Below are positions 53,949-62,436 of a stretch of DNA of 64,000 nucleotides, piece by piece; within the stretch, counting starts at the first letter, position 1, and each line of letters opens with the position of its first letter. Under the pieces are notes generated by a model. The model did no database searches. It saw nothing but the letters and a program-made list of their open reading frames with translations, and had not been told where the DNA came from. The stretch comes from Agrobacterium larrymoorei. GTDB lineage: Bacteria > Pseudomonadota > Alphaproteobacteria > Rhizobiales > Rhizobiaceae. The stretch is from the NCBI RefSeq assembly GCF_013322225.1, contig NZ_JAAMFB010000028.1:1-64000 (forward strand), read 5' to 3'. Both the position numbers and the translations under genes were made by a program.

Positions 53949-56545
53949 TTGCCGATCACTCCTCTGACGCCGCCGCTGATCAGAACGGTTGCATCCATCA
54001 ATGCCAGTGCTGCACTCGTACCGTTCGACACGGCAACGTAACGTGGTTCCCATTTGGGGTGGAATTTGGATTTGAACGCTCGCAGTCCCTTGAAATTGTA
54101 AAAACGTTCACCGTGCTCGAATAGGGTTCCTCCGATGCGATCCCATACCGGAGCCGCATCACGCTTGGACATGCCTGAGAGCGGCGCCATGCCTAGGTTG
54201 AAATAAGAATATCCCTGCTCACGCATATATTCAATAATGCTTACGAACAGAAAGTCCATTGAGCCGCGTGGTGCGTCCGGCGAAAAACGCATCAGATCGA
54301 CGGTCACTTCCTTCTTGGTTTCCGTCACCATCAGGTTGGCGAATGCGGTAATCTCGCCGTCCTTGTGCAGCACGGCCACAGGCTGCGACAGGATGTAATC
54401 CCGTTCGAAGGCGCCGAGCGAGAAGGTCTTTTCGCGGGTGTTATGATGCTCCAGCCAGGAGTCCGAGACACCCTTCAGGTCGTCGTAGATATCCGCGACC
54501 CCAGGCCTGTCGATAACCGAGAACGTAAGCCCGTCCCGTGCACCGCGGCTCAACGACTGCCGCAGGTTGGCAAGCTTTCCGCCCTTCAGCTCGAAGCGGG
54601 TGAGGTCGATCATCGCCAGTTCGCCCAGTTTGAAGGAGCGAAGCCCGGCATCTGTGCAATATGGCAGAACGGCGGACGAAATCTGATAGAATACGGCACG
54701 TCCGCCGGAAGCGCGCGCACTCTCCACGAACTGCCAGACCAGATCGGCAAAATCCCGCTCATCACCCACCGGATCGGCCAGTGCAATCCATGAACGCCCG
54801 CGAATGCCATACATGATGAAGGCGTTACCGTTTTCCGAAAACATCACATGCTTGTCGCCCATACGCACCAGATTAGCGTCGGCAACATCCTGCTTCTGGA
54901 CGATGGCGGTCGCTTTTTCGATGTCATCGGAATGTATTTCCTCGGGTCGATAGATCACCGGACGCAAAAGGCTGAAGATTGCTACGGTAGAGGAGGCGAG
55001 CACCAGTCCTAACAGCGCGCGCAGTCCGCGCGGCGCTTCTTCTGAAAATTCGAACTGCCACCAGAGGGTCTGGCTGTAATCCGTATCGCGATACACGAAA
55101 AAGAGTATGGTCGCCGCGCCTGCCACAATGACGGCCATTGCGGCAATCCAAGCGGGGCCAAGCGCTTGACGCAGCAGTGAAGCGTGGCGGTTAAAGGCGC
55201 GAATGTTGAAAAACAGCGCCACGATGAAAATGGCGAGGAAGATGGCCTCGAAAACGGCGATGGCCTTGATCAGTGACAGGAACAAACCGCCCGCGGCTGC
55301 AACCAGCGCCACCCACCACGCGCCGTCCAGCCGCTGGCTGAGGCCACGGGACGCGACGACCAGCACGAGACCGAGAATACTAGAGAGAAAGTGAGCGGCT
55401 TCGATGATCGGCAGCGGCACGAAGGTGGAAAGGAAATCGAGATTACTGTCCGGTGTCGGGGTAACGCTCGAAAAGATCAGCATCGTGCCGAGGATCAGCG
55501 CGTAGGCAGAAAGCAACGATGGCGCGAGCCGTCCCGCCAGATTGCCGATATCGGTCATCACAGGCTTTGCGGCAAATTGCTTCATTTCGGTAACGAGCAT
55601 CAGGATGATCGCGACCAGCAGTGGCAGCACATGGTAGACCATGCGGTAAAGAACAAGACCACCGAGAAGTTGATCGAGGCTGATTGCGTTGCCGAGACCG
55701 GCAACCATCACCGTTTCGAAAACGCCAAGACCCGCAGGAACGTGGCTGAGAACACCGAGGCCGACAGCGGTGGCGTAGATCGCGAAGAAGGAGGGCCAGC
55801 CAACATTCGTTTCCGGCAATAGCACGTAGAGAACGGAAGCAGACGCAGCGATATCCAAGGCCGAAACAAGGAACTGGCGCGACGACGTGCGGCTATCCGG
55901 CAGGCGAAGCTTGAGCTGCCATATCTGGATCACCTTGCCGTTGCGGCCCAAGAACATCAACGTTGCCAGTATGGCGATGACGACCAGCGCAATGCCGCGC
56001 AGCCATCCGGCTTCCACACCAATGATGCTTGCAACGCGTGGCGCGACGATGAGGGTGGATAATGCGCTGACCGCAAGCAGGCCAAGACCGAAAGAAAGAG
56101 TGACGAAAGCGATGATGCGGGCAATATCGCTCGGTGTCAGTCCCAGGCGCGAATATGCACGGAAGCGTATCGCGCCGCCGCTCAAGGGGCCGAAACCAGC
56201 CGTGTTGCCCACCGCATAAGCGATGAAAGCAGTTGCGATGACTGATGGCGTCGGCAGCTTCTTGCCGATATATTCGATGGCATTCGCATCGTAGCAAATC
56301 AGCGCTGCGAAACTGAGGGCCGTGAACAGCACCGCCAGAAAAGCGGATTTCCAGCTGGTGTCGGCGAGCGCCATGACAATATCGTCATATCTGACTTCCG
56401 ACGTCAGCTTGTAGATCGTAACCGTCATCAGAGCGAAGACGATCGTTACGGCAAGCGAGGTGAGATAGGGCCTGTATCGTTCGAAGAACCCGGTCAAGCC
56501 AGCTTCGGCCTCTTCGATTTCCGCGACGTCGCTTTTTTCAGTCAT
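53945..56545 (-). CDS. lpiA: LpiA/MprF lysyl-phosphatidylglycerol synthase and flippase
   Basis: An inner-membrane protein of about 866 residues. The N-terminal half has some 14 hydrophobic segments with the flippase-type AVGNTAGFGPLSGGAIRFRAYSRLG and SHVPAGLGVFETVMVAGLG motifs. The C-terminal cytosolic domain (about 540-866) has the GNAT-like synthase features MYGIRGRSWIALADPVGD, RFSPDAPRGSMDFLF and GYSYFNLGMAPLSGM. It transfers lysine from Lys-tRNA to phosphatidylglycerol and flips the product, raising acid and cationic-peptide tolerance. The MTEKSDVAEI start follows GGAAAAGC. It forms an operon with acvB. Confidence 0.94.
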   Translation of the reverse strand: MTEKSDVAEIEEAEAGLTGFFERYRPYLTSLAVTIVFALMTVTIYKLTSEVRYDDIVMALADTSWKSAFLAVLFTALSFAALICYDANAIEYIGKKLPTPSVIATAFIAYAVGNTAGFGPLSGGAIRFRAYSRLGLTPSDIARIIAFVTLSFGLGLLAVSALSTLIVAPRVASIIGVEAGWLRGIALVVIAILATLMFLGRNGKVIQIWQLKLRLPDSRTSSRQFLVSALDIAASASVLYVLLPETNVGWPSFFAIYATAVGLGVLSHVPAGLGVFETVMVAGLGNAISLDQLLGGLVLYRMVYHVLPLLVAIILMLVTEMKQFAAKPVMTDIGNLAGRLAPSLLSAYALILGTMLIFSSVTPTPDSNLDFLSTFVPLPIIEAAHFLSSILGLVLVVASRGLSQRLDGAWWVALVAAAGGLFLSLIKAIAVFEAIFLAIFIVALFFNIRAFNRHASLLRQALGPAWIAAMAVIVAGAATILFFVYRDTDYSQTLWWQFEFSEEAPRGLRALLGLVLASSTVAIFSLLRPVIYRPEEIHSDDIEKATAIVQKQDVADANLVRMGDKHVMFSENGNAFIMYGIRGRSWIALADPVGDERDFADLVWQFVESARASGGRAVFYQISSAVLPYCTDAGLRSFKLGELAMIDLTRFELKGGKLANLRQSLSRGARDGLTFSVIDRPGVADIYDDLKGVSDSWLEHHNTREKTFSLGAFERDYILSQPVAVLHKDGEITAFANLMVTETKKEVTVDLMRFSPDAPRGSMDFLFVSIIEYMREQGYSYFNLGMAPLSGMSKRDAAPVWDRIGGTLFEHGERFYNFKGLRAFKSKFHPKWEPRYVAVSNGTSAALALMDATVLISGGVRGVIGK

Positions 56546-56767
56546 ATGCTTTTCCACGAAACCTGATCGCTTGGGAACGAACCATAGAATCACAATGCTA
56601 ACCGTTTGTGCTTTCAAAAATACGAAGAACTTCCTTTCGTTCCTGTATTTATTAGGCGACGCGCAGTAACAGCCAGATACGGCAAAGGGTTCTGATCCTT
56701 TGTCGCATGGAAAGCAACTATCCAATAATTAATATTGCCGGAGAGGGGATCGGCTGGAAGTGCCGTC

Positions 56768-57805
56768 TTAACCGCCCCAGGTTTTTTCCAGCACGCGTAG
56801 CCAGTTCCCATGGCAAATCTTTTCCAGCGAAGACTGATCGTAACCTGCTGCTTTCAGTGCGTCGACCAGACGTGGCAAATCGGAAGCATCTTTCATTGAG
56901 GCTGGAATGGTTGTGCCATCGAAGTCCGAGCCCATAGCAACGTGGTCGATGCCGATGCGATTGACGATGTAGTCCACGTGGCGCACCAGTTCATGCAAGT
57001 CCGTATCAGGGTTCTTGATGCCGTCCTGCCGCAGGAAAAGAACGCCGAAATTAATGCCGACAAGTCCACCGGTGTCACGAATGGCGTCCAGTTGCCGGTC
57101 GGTCAGGTTGCGGCTGTGATTGCAAAGCGCATGGGCATTGGAATGGGACGCAACCAGCGGCGCATCCGTAATCTCTGCGATATCCCAGAAGCCCTGCTCG
57201 TTCATGTGTGAAAGATCGACCATGATCTTCAGTTCGTTGCAAGCCTTGACCAGACGTTTGCCGGCATCCTTCAGGCCGGGGCCGATATCCGGCGTCGAAG
57301 GAAAGCGGAAGGGAACGCCATAGGCAAATATATTGGGTCTACTCCAAACTGGACCGAGCGTACGGAGCCCCGCCTGGTGCAGAACGTAAAGCGCATCGAG
57401 ATCAGGATCGATGGCCTCTACACCCTCGATGTGGAAAACAGAGGCAAAAGCACCTTTAGCCATGGCTCCACGGATGTCGGCAGCGCTACGGCAAACCTGA
57501 ACATTGCCTTCCGACGCCGCTTCGATGTTGAAAAGCAGCCGTGCCATACCAAGCGTTGCAGAAAGCGCTGACTGCTGGGTTGGAGCAAGAAAATCGCCGT
57601 TGGCATCTGTCCCACGCGGGGAGGGAACGTAGATCGCGCAAAGTCCACCCACCAGGCCGCCCTTGCGGGCCTTGGGCAGATCTATGTGACCGACCGCTTC
57701 GCCTTGAAGGAACTGCTTTTCCGGATTTGAATGGCCCGAAAGTTTCAGGCGAAGCAGCACGTCATTATGGCCATCGAATACTGGCACCAAGGTATGATCA
57801 GTCAT
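56768..57805 (-). CDS. Membrane-dipeptidase-type peptidase (M19 family)
   Basis: A 345-residue zinc dipeptidase. The metal ligands are visible in VFDGHNDVLL (His-x-Asp), FHIEGVEAI (Glu), VDLSHMNEQGF (His) and ASHSNAHAL (His), with the late Asp in GSDFDGTTIP. M19 enzymes often accept a D-residue in the second position and some act only on such dipeptides. It is divergent from the D-aminopeptidase gene, which supports a role in D-amino-acid peptide turnover. No signal peptide is seen. Confidence 0.9.
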   Translation of the reverse strand: MTDHTLVPVFDGHNDVLLRLKLSGHSNPEKQFLQGEAVGHIDLPKARKGGLVGGLCAIYVPSPRGTDANGDFLAPTQQSALSATLGMARLLFNIEAASEGNVQVCRSAADIRGAMAKGAFASVFHIEGVEAIDPDLDALYVLHQAGLRTLGPVWSRPNIFAYGVPFRFPSTPDIGPGLKDAGKRLVKACNELKIMVDLSHMNEQGFWDIAEITDAPLVASHSNAHALCNHSRNLTDRQLDAIRDTGGLVGINFGVLFLRQDGIKNPDTDLHELVRHVDYIVNRIGIDHVAMGSDFDGTTIPASMKDASDLPRLVDALKAAGYDQSSLEKICHGNWLRVLEKTWGG

Positions 57806-57909
57806 AAAAATCGCTTTCAGTCATTTCATGCAAAGGCGTTGCCCTACTCTGCAGATAGGTGCAAATGCACTGGACGTACAGGTCTAAGACCGTTTTGAGC
57901 GAGAAAGAC

Positions 57910-59418
57910 ATGCAGGAAGAACTGGATTGGAGCGCCGCCTCCGCAACCGCCGAGCGTTTTGCGTCACTCTGGAAAGTCGATGAGCCCGGTGGTGCAGTGG
58001 TCGGGTTCGACCGTTCCGGCATTCGTTTTTCGCATTCCGGCGGTGTCGAAAGTCTCTCCACGTTTGCCCCGTTTACGCCTCACAGCGTGGTGCGTTACGC
58101 CTCGGTCACGAAGCACGTTTTCTGCGCCATGGTTCTTGCAAACGATCATCTGCTGTCGCTGGAAGATACGCTCGGGCAGCATTTACCCGAGTTGCAGTCC
58201 CCGCTTCGAGATGTGACTGTCGGACAGGCGCTGGACATGAGCGGTGGATTGCCGGATGTTCGTGAGTGTCTCTCTTTGCTGGGTCTTTCAGTCTATACCG
58301 AGACCAAGGCCGCACAACTGCTTGATTATATTTCCAGACAGACCCGCCTGAATTTTGCCGCAGGCAGCGAGGTGTCCTACTCCAATACCGGCTACCGTCT
58401 TGTGGAGGCTGCGCTGGAGCGAAAAGGGCTACGGTTCGACGACTTCGTTCAGCAAAGCCTCGCGGCTCCCCTCGGCGTTTTTCTGACGGCCCCGGATGTC
58501 TGGAACGATCCCGTTAAAGGTCTCGTGCCGGGATACTGGAAAGGGAAATCCGGCTGGCAGCTCTCTTCTGCTGGTCTGCATATCTCCGCATCGGGCAGTC
58601 TTGCAGGTAGCGCGGAGGCCCTCGTTTCGTGGTTGCGATGCCTGTTGAGGGGCGACCACGGCTTCGAAGGTGCTCTGGAGAAAATGTCGGCTTTCCGTTC
58701 ACTCGCAGATGGCCGGTCGAGTGAATACGGGCTTGGCCTTCGCTGGTCCCATCTTGGCGAGCGGCGTTTTGTGGGACACGGTGGGTCGCATCCCGGCTAC
58801 AAATCCTACTTTTTGCTCGACCCTGAATACGGCACAGGCTTCGTGGTTGTTTCAAATCGTGAAGACACGAGCGGTTTCAAGATATCGCTTGAGAGCATGG
58901 CCGCATTGACGGGGCAGCCTTTGCCGCACCCATCATCACGCCTGCCAGATGGCCTCTATATTACGAAAACCGGGCCTTGGTGGCTGGAGATCAAAGGCAG
59001 CACATGCATTTTCCTTGATGCGGAAGATACGCTTTACGAAGACGGTGACGGCCGGGTTTCCTCCCGCTCCGCATCGTCACCCATGCGTTTGCGGCAGGAA
59101 GGAGAAGTTTTGGTGGGGGAAGCCGGTCACGCAGCCCGATGCTTCTTTCCTGTCGGTCAGGAACCCGTGCCTTCGGCGCTCGAAGGTTGCTGGCGCTCTA
59201 ACGATGGCGCTGAATTCGAGGTATCGAATGGTGCGCTGACCATGGGCGTAGGTCCGCTTCGACAAATCATGCCGTTGACGTCACTCGGCAATGGACGATT
59301 TTTATTCACGCTCCACGATGGTCCGTGGACCAAGCGCACCTGCCTGAACACGCTTTCAGAAAACCACGTCGAACTCGTCTCCAGCCGTGCCCGGATGATC
59401 GAGTACAGGCGGGTCTGA
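57910..59418 (+). CDS. D-aminopeptidase (penicillin-recognising serine peptidase family S12)
   Basis: About 502 residues. The N-terminal beta-lactamase fold has the catalytic Ser65-x-x-Lys68 in YASVTKHV, the Tyr-Ser-Asn box in VSYSNTGYRL and the third box HGGSHPG. C-terminal beta-barrel domains (about 330-502) match the three-domain layout of Ochrobactrum D-aminopeptidase, which releases N-terminal D-Ala from amides and peptides. The start MQEELDW follows GAGAAAGAC; an earlier Met at 57859 is less likely. A hairpin at 59407-59429 overlaps the stop and probably ends transcription. Confidence 0.87.
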   Translation: MQEELDWSAASATAERFASLWKVDEPGGAVVGFDRSGIRFSHSGGVESLSTFAPFTPHSVVRYASVTKHVFCAMVLANDHLLSLEDTLGQHLPELQSPLRDVTVGQALDMSGGLPDVRECLSLLGLSVYTETKAAQLLDYISRQTRLNFAAGSEVSYSNTGYRLVEAALERKGLRFDDFVQQSLAAPLGVFLTAPDVWNDPVKGLVPGYWKGKSGWQLSSAGLHISASGSLAGSAEALVSWLRCLLRGDHGFEGALEKMSAFRSLADGRSSEYGLGLRWSHLGERRFVGHGGSHPGYKSYFLLDPEYGTGFVVVSNREDTSGFKISLESMAALTGQPLPHPSSRLPDGLYITKTGPWWLEIKGSTCIFLDAEDTLYEDGDGRVSSRSASSPMRLRQEGEVLVGEAGHAARCFFPVGQEPVPSALEGCWRSNDGAEFEVSNGALTMGVGPLRQIMPLTSLGNGRFLFTLHDGPWTKRTCLNTLSENHVELVSSRARMIEYRRV

Positions 59419-59456
59419 AAAACCCGCCTTCCTTCATGCCGGGCTCCACCCGGCAT
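59407..59456. repeat. Two adjacent hairpins between convergent genes
   Basis: AGGCGGGT/ACCCGCCT (59407-59429) overlaps the D-aminopeptidase stop codon. It is followed by ATGCCGGG/CCCGGCAT around CTCCA (59436-59456), with flanking TTC and CCAGGAGACG. The second resembles a shortened unit of the palindromic repeat at 40094-40178. The pair likely terminates transcription from one or both sides. Confidence 0.7.
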
Positions 59457-59546
59457 CCAGGAGACGCGGGACTGCGCGCCGAAGAGCTTTATTGATCAAA
59501 GGCTTGATCTCACTCTAGCTGTCTCGTTGAGACTAGGTCGGCAATT

Positions 59547-60413
59547 TCAAATCGCCGTGCGCTTCGCGTGTTCGATGTAAAGTTCACGCAAACGGCTGAC
59601 TAGCGGACCGGGCTTGCCATCGCCGACGGGCTTCTCGTCGATCTTTGTCACGGAAACCACGAAATTCGAGGCGCTCGACAACGCTGCTTCCTTGGCGCCC
59701 AGTGCTTCCTGAAGCGTGAATGCTCGTTCTTCCAGCGTCAGCCCCGCCTCGTTCACCAGTTGAAGTGCCGCCTGGCGTGTGCAGCCTGGCAGCGTCTTGT
59801 TGCTGTTTGCGCGTGTGACGAGTTTGTCGTCCTTGGTGATGATGTAGGCCGTAGAAGACGCGCCTTCGGTAACGTAGCCGTCTTCGATCATCCAGGCCTC
59901 ATCGCAGCCATGCTCTTTTGCGATGCGCTTTGCCAATACCTGCGGCAGCAGGCAAACGGATTTGATGTCGCGGCGTTCCCAGCGCTGATCGGGAACGGAC
60001 TTCACCGCGATGCCCGACGTTTCGATTGCTCCACCCAGCAGCTTCTTTGCCTGCGTAAACATGACGAGTGTGGGCTTCAGATCGGCATCGAACAGGAAGT
60101 TGCGATCTTCTGCGCCACGCGTGACCTGCAAATAGATCATGCCCTCAATCAGATTATTGTCGATGATCAAGCGGCGCTCGGCCTCCACGATTTCCTGCGT
60201 CGTCACCGGCAAACGGATGCCGATTTCACCGACGCTCCGCTCCAAACGCGCCATGTGAAGATCGCTGTCGATGAGCTTGCCATCGAGAACGGAGGTGACT
60301 TCATAAATGCCGTCACCGAACAGGAAGCCGCGATCGAAAATGGAGATGCTCGCCTCGGCTTCAGGCAGAAATGCGCCATTGACATAGACGATACGGGCGG
60401 TGCTGCTTGGCAT
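59547..60413 (-). CDS. D-amino acid aminotransferase
   Basis: A 288-residue fold-type IV PLP enzyme. The PLP-forming Lys is Lys151 in RRDIKSVCLLPQVLAK; FDRGFLFGDGIYEV at the N-terminus and VTEGASSTAYII with LPGCTRQAAL near the phosphate site are typical of D-alanine transaminases (Dat). These convert D-amino acids and 2-oxoglutarate to keto acids and D-glutamate. It sits 16 bases downstream of the DmpA-type gene in the same direction. Branched-chain aminotransferases share the fold, but the neighbours favour D-amino acids. Confidence 0.87.
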   Translation of the reverse strand: MPSSTARIVYVNGAFLPEAEASISIFDRGFLFGDGIYEVTSVLDGKLIDSDLHMARLERSVGEIGIRLPVTTQEIVEAERRLIIDNNLIEGMIYLQVTRGAEDRNFLFDADLKPTLVMFTQAKKLLGGAIETSGIAVKSVPDQRWERRDIKSVCLLPQVLAKRIAKEHGCDEAWMIEDGYVTEGASSTAYIITKDDKLVTRANSNKTLPGCTRQAALQLVNEAGLTLEERAFTLQEALGAKEAALSSASNFVVSVTKIDEKPVGDGKPGPLVSRLRELYIEHAKRTAI

Positions 60414-60429
60414 GATATTCCTCTGGATT

Positions 60430-61488
60430 TCAGGTCTTGAAAAAGGCTGTCAACGCTTCGATAGAAATGGAAGGAACGCTCCAGACCTTTCTTTTCGCCG
60501 CATCGAAACCTGTGGTGTCGGTTGCAGCGCAAAGGGAGTTGAGAATCGCCTCTTCCGTTGCTTCTATCGCAGCTTCGAACAGGGGCGAAATCATGTCGTT
60601 GGAGATTTCGGCGTAAGCGTGAAGTTTTTTGCGTCTCTCAGGTGTTCGGCGCACTTCTTCTGCGGTCGAGAAGGCAAGCGCGTAATCTCCGGAGCCGTTG
60701 CTCAGTGCTGCGCCGGTGCGGGCCAAACCGCCAAACGCACGCGCTCCCAGTCGTTTCAGGTTGCGAGAAGATAGAGGCGCGTCCGTTGCGACGATGATAA
60801 TGATCGAGCCGTCCTTGTCGTGAAAGAGCGGATTGTCGAACGGCTTTCCGGCAACTAACAGTTTGCCGCCATAGTTGGTTTGCACGAGTATGCCCAGAAC
60901 ATAATCCTGTTTTGCGATGCGTACTATTCTCGAACTCGTGCCGATGCCGCCTTTCATGCCGAACGCTACGGTGCCCGTGCCTGCGCCGACACATCCCTCC
61001 GCAACGAAACCTGCCTGCGCATCATTCAGAGCGGCCTTGATTTCTTCTGTTGTCGGTCTACCCGCGCGGATATCGTTCAGTTTCGAGTCGTTCGTCTCTC
61101 CAACGACGGCATTGATGGAAACGACGCTCTCATTCCCTGGCTGTGACAGCGTATATTGATTGATTGCCTCTATAGCTCTTCCGGTCCCAAGCGTATTGGT
61201 GAGTACAATGGGTGTTTCGATCTCGCCCAATTCCTCGATCTGGGTTGCACCGATAAATTTGCCAAAGCCATTATAGATGGAAAGTGCCGCCGGCACTTTG
61301 TCGTGAAACAGGTTTCCGTCATGCGGTAAAATTGCGGTCGCCCCAGTTCGGATGCTGTCACCTTCCACGACCGTGAAATGACCTATCTTGACGCCCTTAA
61401 CGTCGGTGATCGCGTTCAGGGCTCCCGTTGGGAAGTGGCTGGTCACGAAGCCCACATCGCGCAATCTGGGTCGTCGGGATTTTGGCAT
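60430..61488 (-). CDS. DmpA-type aminopeptidase (family P1, self-processing)
   Basis: A 352-residue Ntn-fold hydrolase. The autoproteolysis site is Gly227-Ser228 in DGSIIIIVATDAPL, which frees Ser228 as the nucleophile of the small subunit; LTNTLGTGRAIEA and VVGETNDS match the family. DmpA enzymes have L-aminopeptidase/D-esterase activity and some cleave D-Ala amides or beta-peptides. It is cotranscribed with the D-amino acid aminotransferase gene. No export signal is seen. The start is weakly defined, as no strong ribosome-binding site precedes it. Confidence 0.87.
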   Translation of the reverse strand: MPKSRRPRLRDVGFVTSHFPTGALNAITDVKGVKIGHFTVVEGDSIRTGATAILPHDGNLFHDKVPAALSIYNGFGKFIGATQIEELGEIETPIVLTNTLGTGRAIEAINQYTLSQPGNESVVSINAVVGETNDSKLNDIRAGRPTTEEIKAALNDAQAGFVAEGCVGAGTGTVAFGMKGGIGTSSRIVRIAKQDYVLGILVQTNYGGKLLVAGKPFDNPLFHDKDGSIIIIVATDAPLSSRNLKRLGARAFGGLARTGAALSNGSGDYALAFSTAEEVRRTPERRKKLHAYAEISNDMISPLFEAAIEATEEAILNSLCAATDTTGFDAAKRKVWSVPSISIEALTAFFKT

Positions 61489-61791
61489 TCATTCACTCAT
61501 AAAGACGGATGTCGCGGCAACTGTTTGAGTACAGCCTTGAAGAAGTTCCTTCAAGTCACCAAGCCCTGGTGAATGTCGACCAAGCGGCTAGAAAGGAAGC
61601 GACACTGAGTTCTTCGTAGCGGGCAGAAAGTTCGAACCGCTATCGCAGCCATTTCGGCAAAGACGGTGCAAAGCGAAAGCATTTGCGGGATGGCTCTGAA
61701 AAATAGAATAGTTATTTAGTAGACTAAATTGACATCAATCTCTCCTGCGGCGAAACTGTCATTCCCAATTTTGGATAAGGAGAAACATGAC
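61489..61791. other. Intergenic region between the DmpA-type gene and a small ORF
   Basis: No convincing gene. It should carry the leftward promoter of the DmpA-type/aminotransferase pair and the rightward promoter of the small ORF. A perfect 7-bp-arm palindrome lies at 61714-61729. Confidence 0.45.
61714..61729. promoter_or_regulatory. Operator-like palindrome upstream of a small ORF
   Basis: ATTTAGT-AG-ACTAAAT is a perfect inverted repeat with a 2-base centre, directly abutting TTGACA (61729-61734). Its size and position near a -35-like box fit a repressor site, but no matching -10 box was found, so function is speculative. Confidence 0.4.
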
Positions 61792-61983
61792 ATGCCAATC
61801 GGATTCAATCTGTTTTCCTTTGATATTTTTCATGCCCTTCGTCGTCCGAATAAAGTTGCTGAACGATCTACAGCTTCTGAGCGGGATAAAATCAGCACGG
61901 AAGATGATGGAAGCGATGAGCGTCAGCGTGAACGCGAAGCGGACATGGCTTTATGGGGGTTTGCCTATTATCCGGTTATGTAA
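61792..61983 (+). CDS. Small charged protein of unknown function (63 residues)
   Basis: ATG at 61792 follows AAGGAGAAACATGAC. The protein starts MPIGFNLFSFDIFHALRRPN, has a highly charged middle (many Glu, Asp, Arg) and ends ALWGFAYYPVM. A competing frame starts five bases earlier but has poor composition. I recognise no family. Codon pattern and the strong ribosome-binding site argue that it is real, while the gene-poor surroundings argue for caution. Confidence 0.4.
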   Translation: MPIGFNLFSFDIFHALRRPNKVAERSTASERDKISTEDDGSDERQREREADMALWGFAYYPVM

Positions 61984-62436
61984 CCTCAATTTGTGACCTT
62001 CGGGCGCTAGCAATCGGGTTTCTGTTGGCTTGACGGAATTCAGTCGGTGATGCCACTGGATTTCTAATCCAATGGCCTAGCCGTTCGTCGGACAACAGCT
62101 GGCAACAATAGCCGCGCCAAGCCGGTGCAGCGGACTGGCTGTCAACTAAACGATGTGCTTTATATTCAAAGGGTAATCAAGCCTTATCCGGCAGCGGGAT
62201 GAGGGTTTGATAACCCGCTCACGGTGCGGAAATGATTGCGCTCCGTAGGTTTGTCGCTACGTCGAGAAGTGTTATTGAATTAATTGGTGAATTTTATGTC
62301 ATGTCGAAAAGGTCGGGGCGAAATGCTCCGATAGGTGTGTCCCGAAACTGAAGTGGCGGAACCGCAGGCAATAAAAAGGCCCGCCGAGGCGGGCCTTTCA
62401 AACTGCATTACGGAAGATTGACGAGGGCAATCCGCG
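61984..62436. other. Gene-poor 450-base region
   Basis: No reading frame of note. It contains inverted repeats such as AGCGGG/CCCGCT around GGGTT/AACCC (near 62190-62220) and the terminator at 62375-62398. A small RNA is possible, but no known RNA was recognised. Confidence 0.4.
62375..62398 (-). terminator. Rho-independent terminator of the TniQ-like gene
   Basis: On the minus strand AAAGGCCCGCC pairs with GGCGGGCCTTT across a tight loop, followed by TTAT, so the run is CCTTTTTAT. It lies 39 bases after the TniQ-like stop. It could also stop rightward transcripts. Confidence 0.85.

Noticed and set aside
62040..62110. tRNA-Arg-like segment (TTTCTAATCC with a following GTTCG)
   Set aside because: The anticodon-like stem has a mismatch and neither a D arm nor a proper T arm or acceptor stem can be formed.
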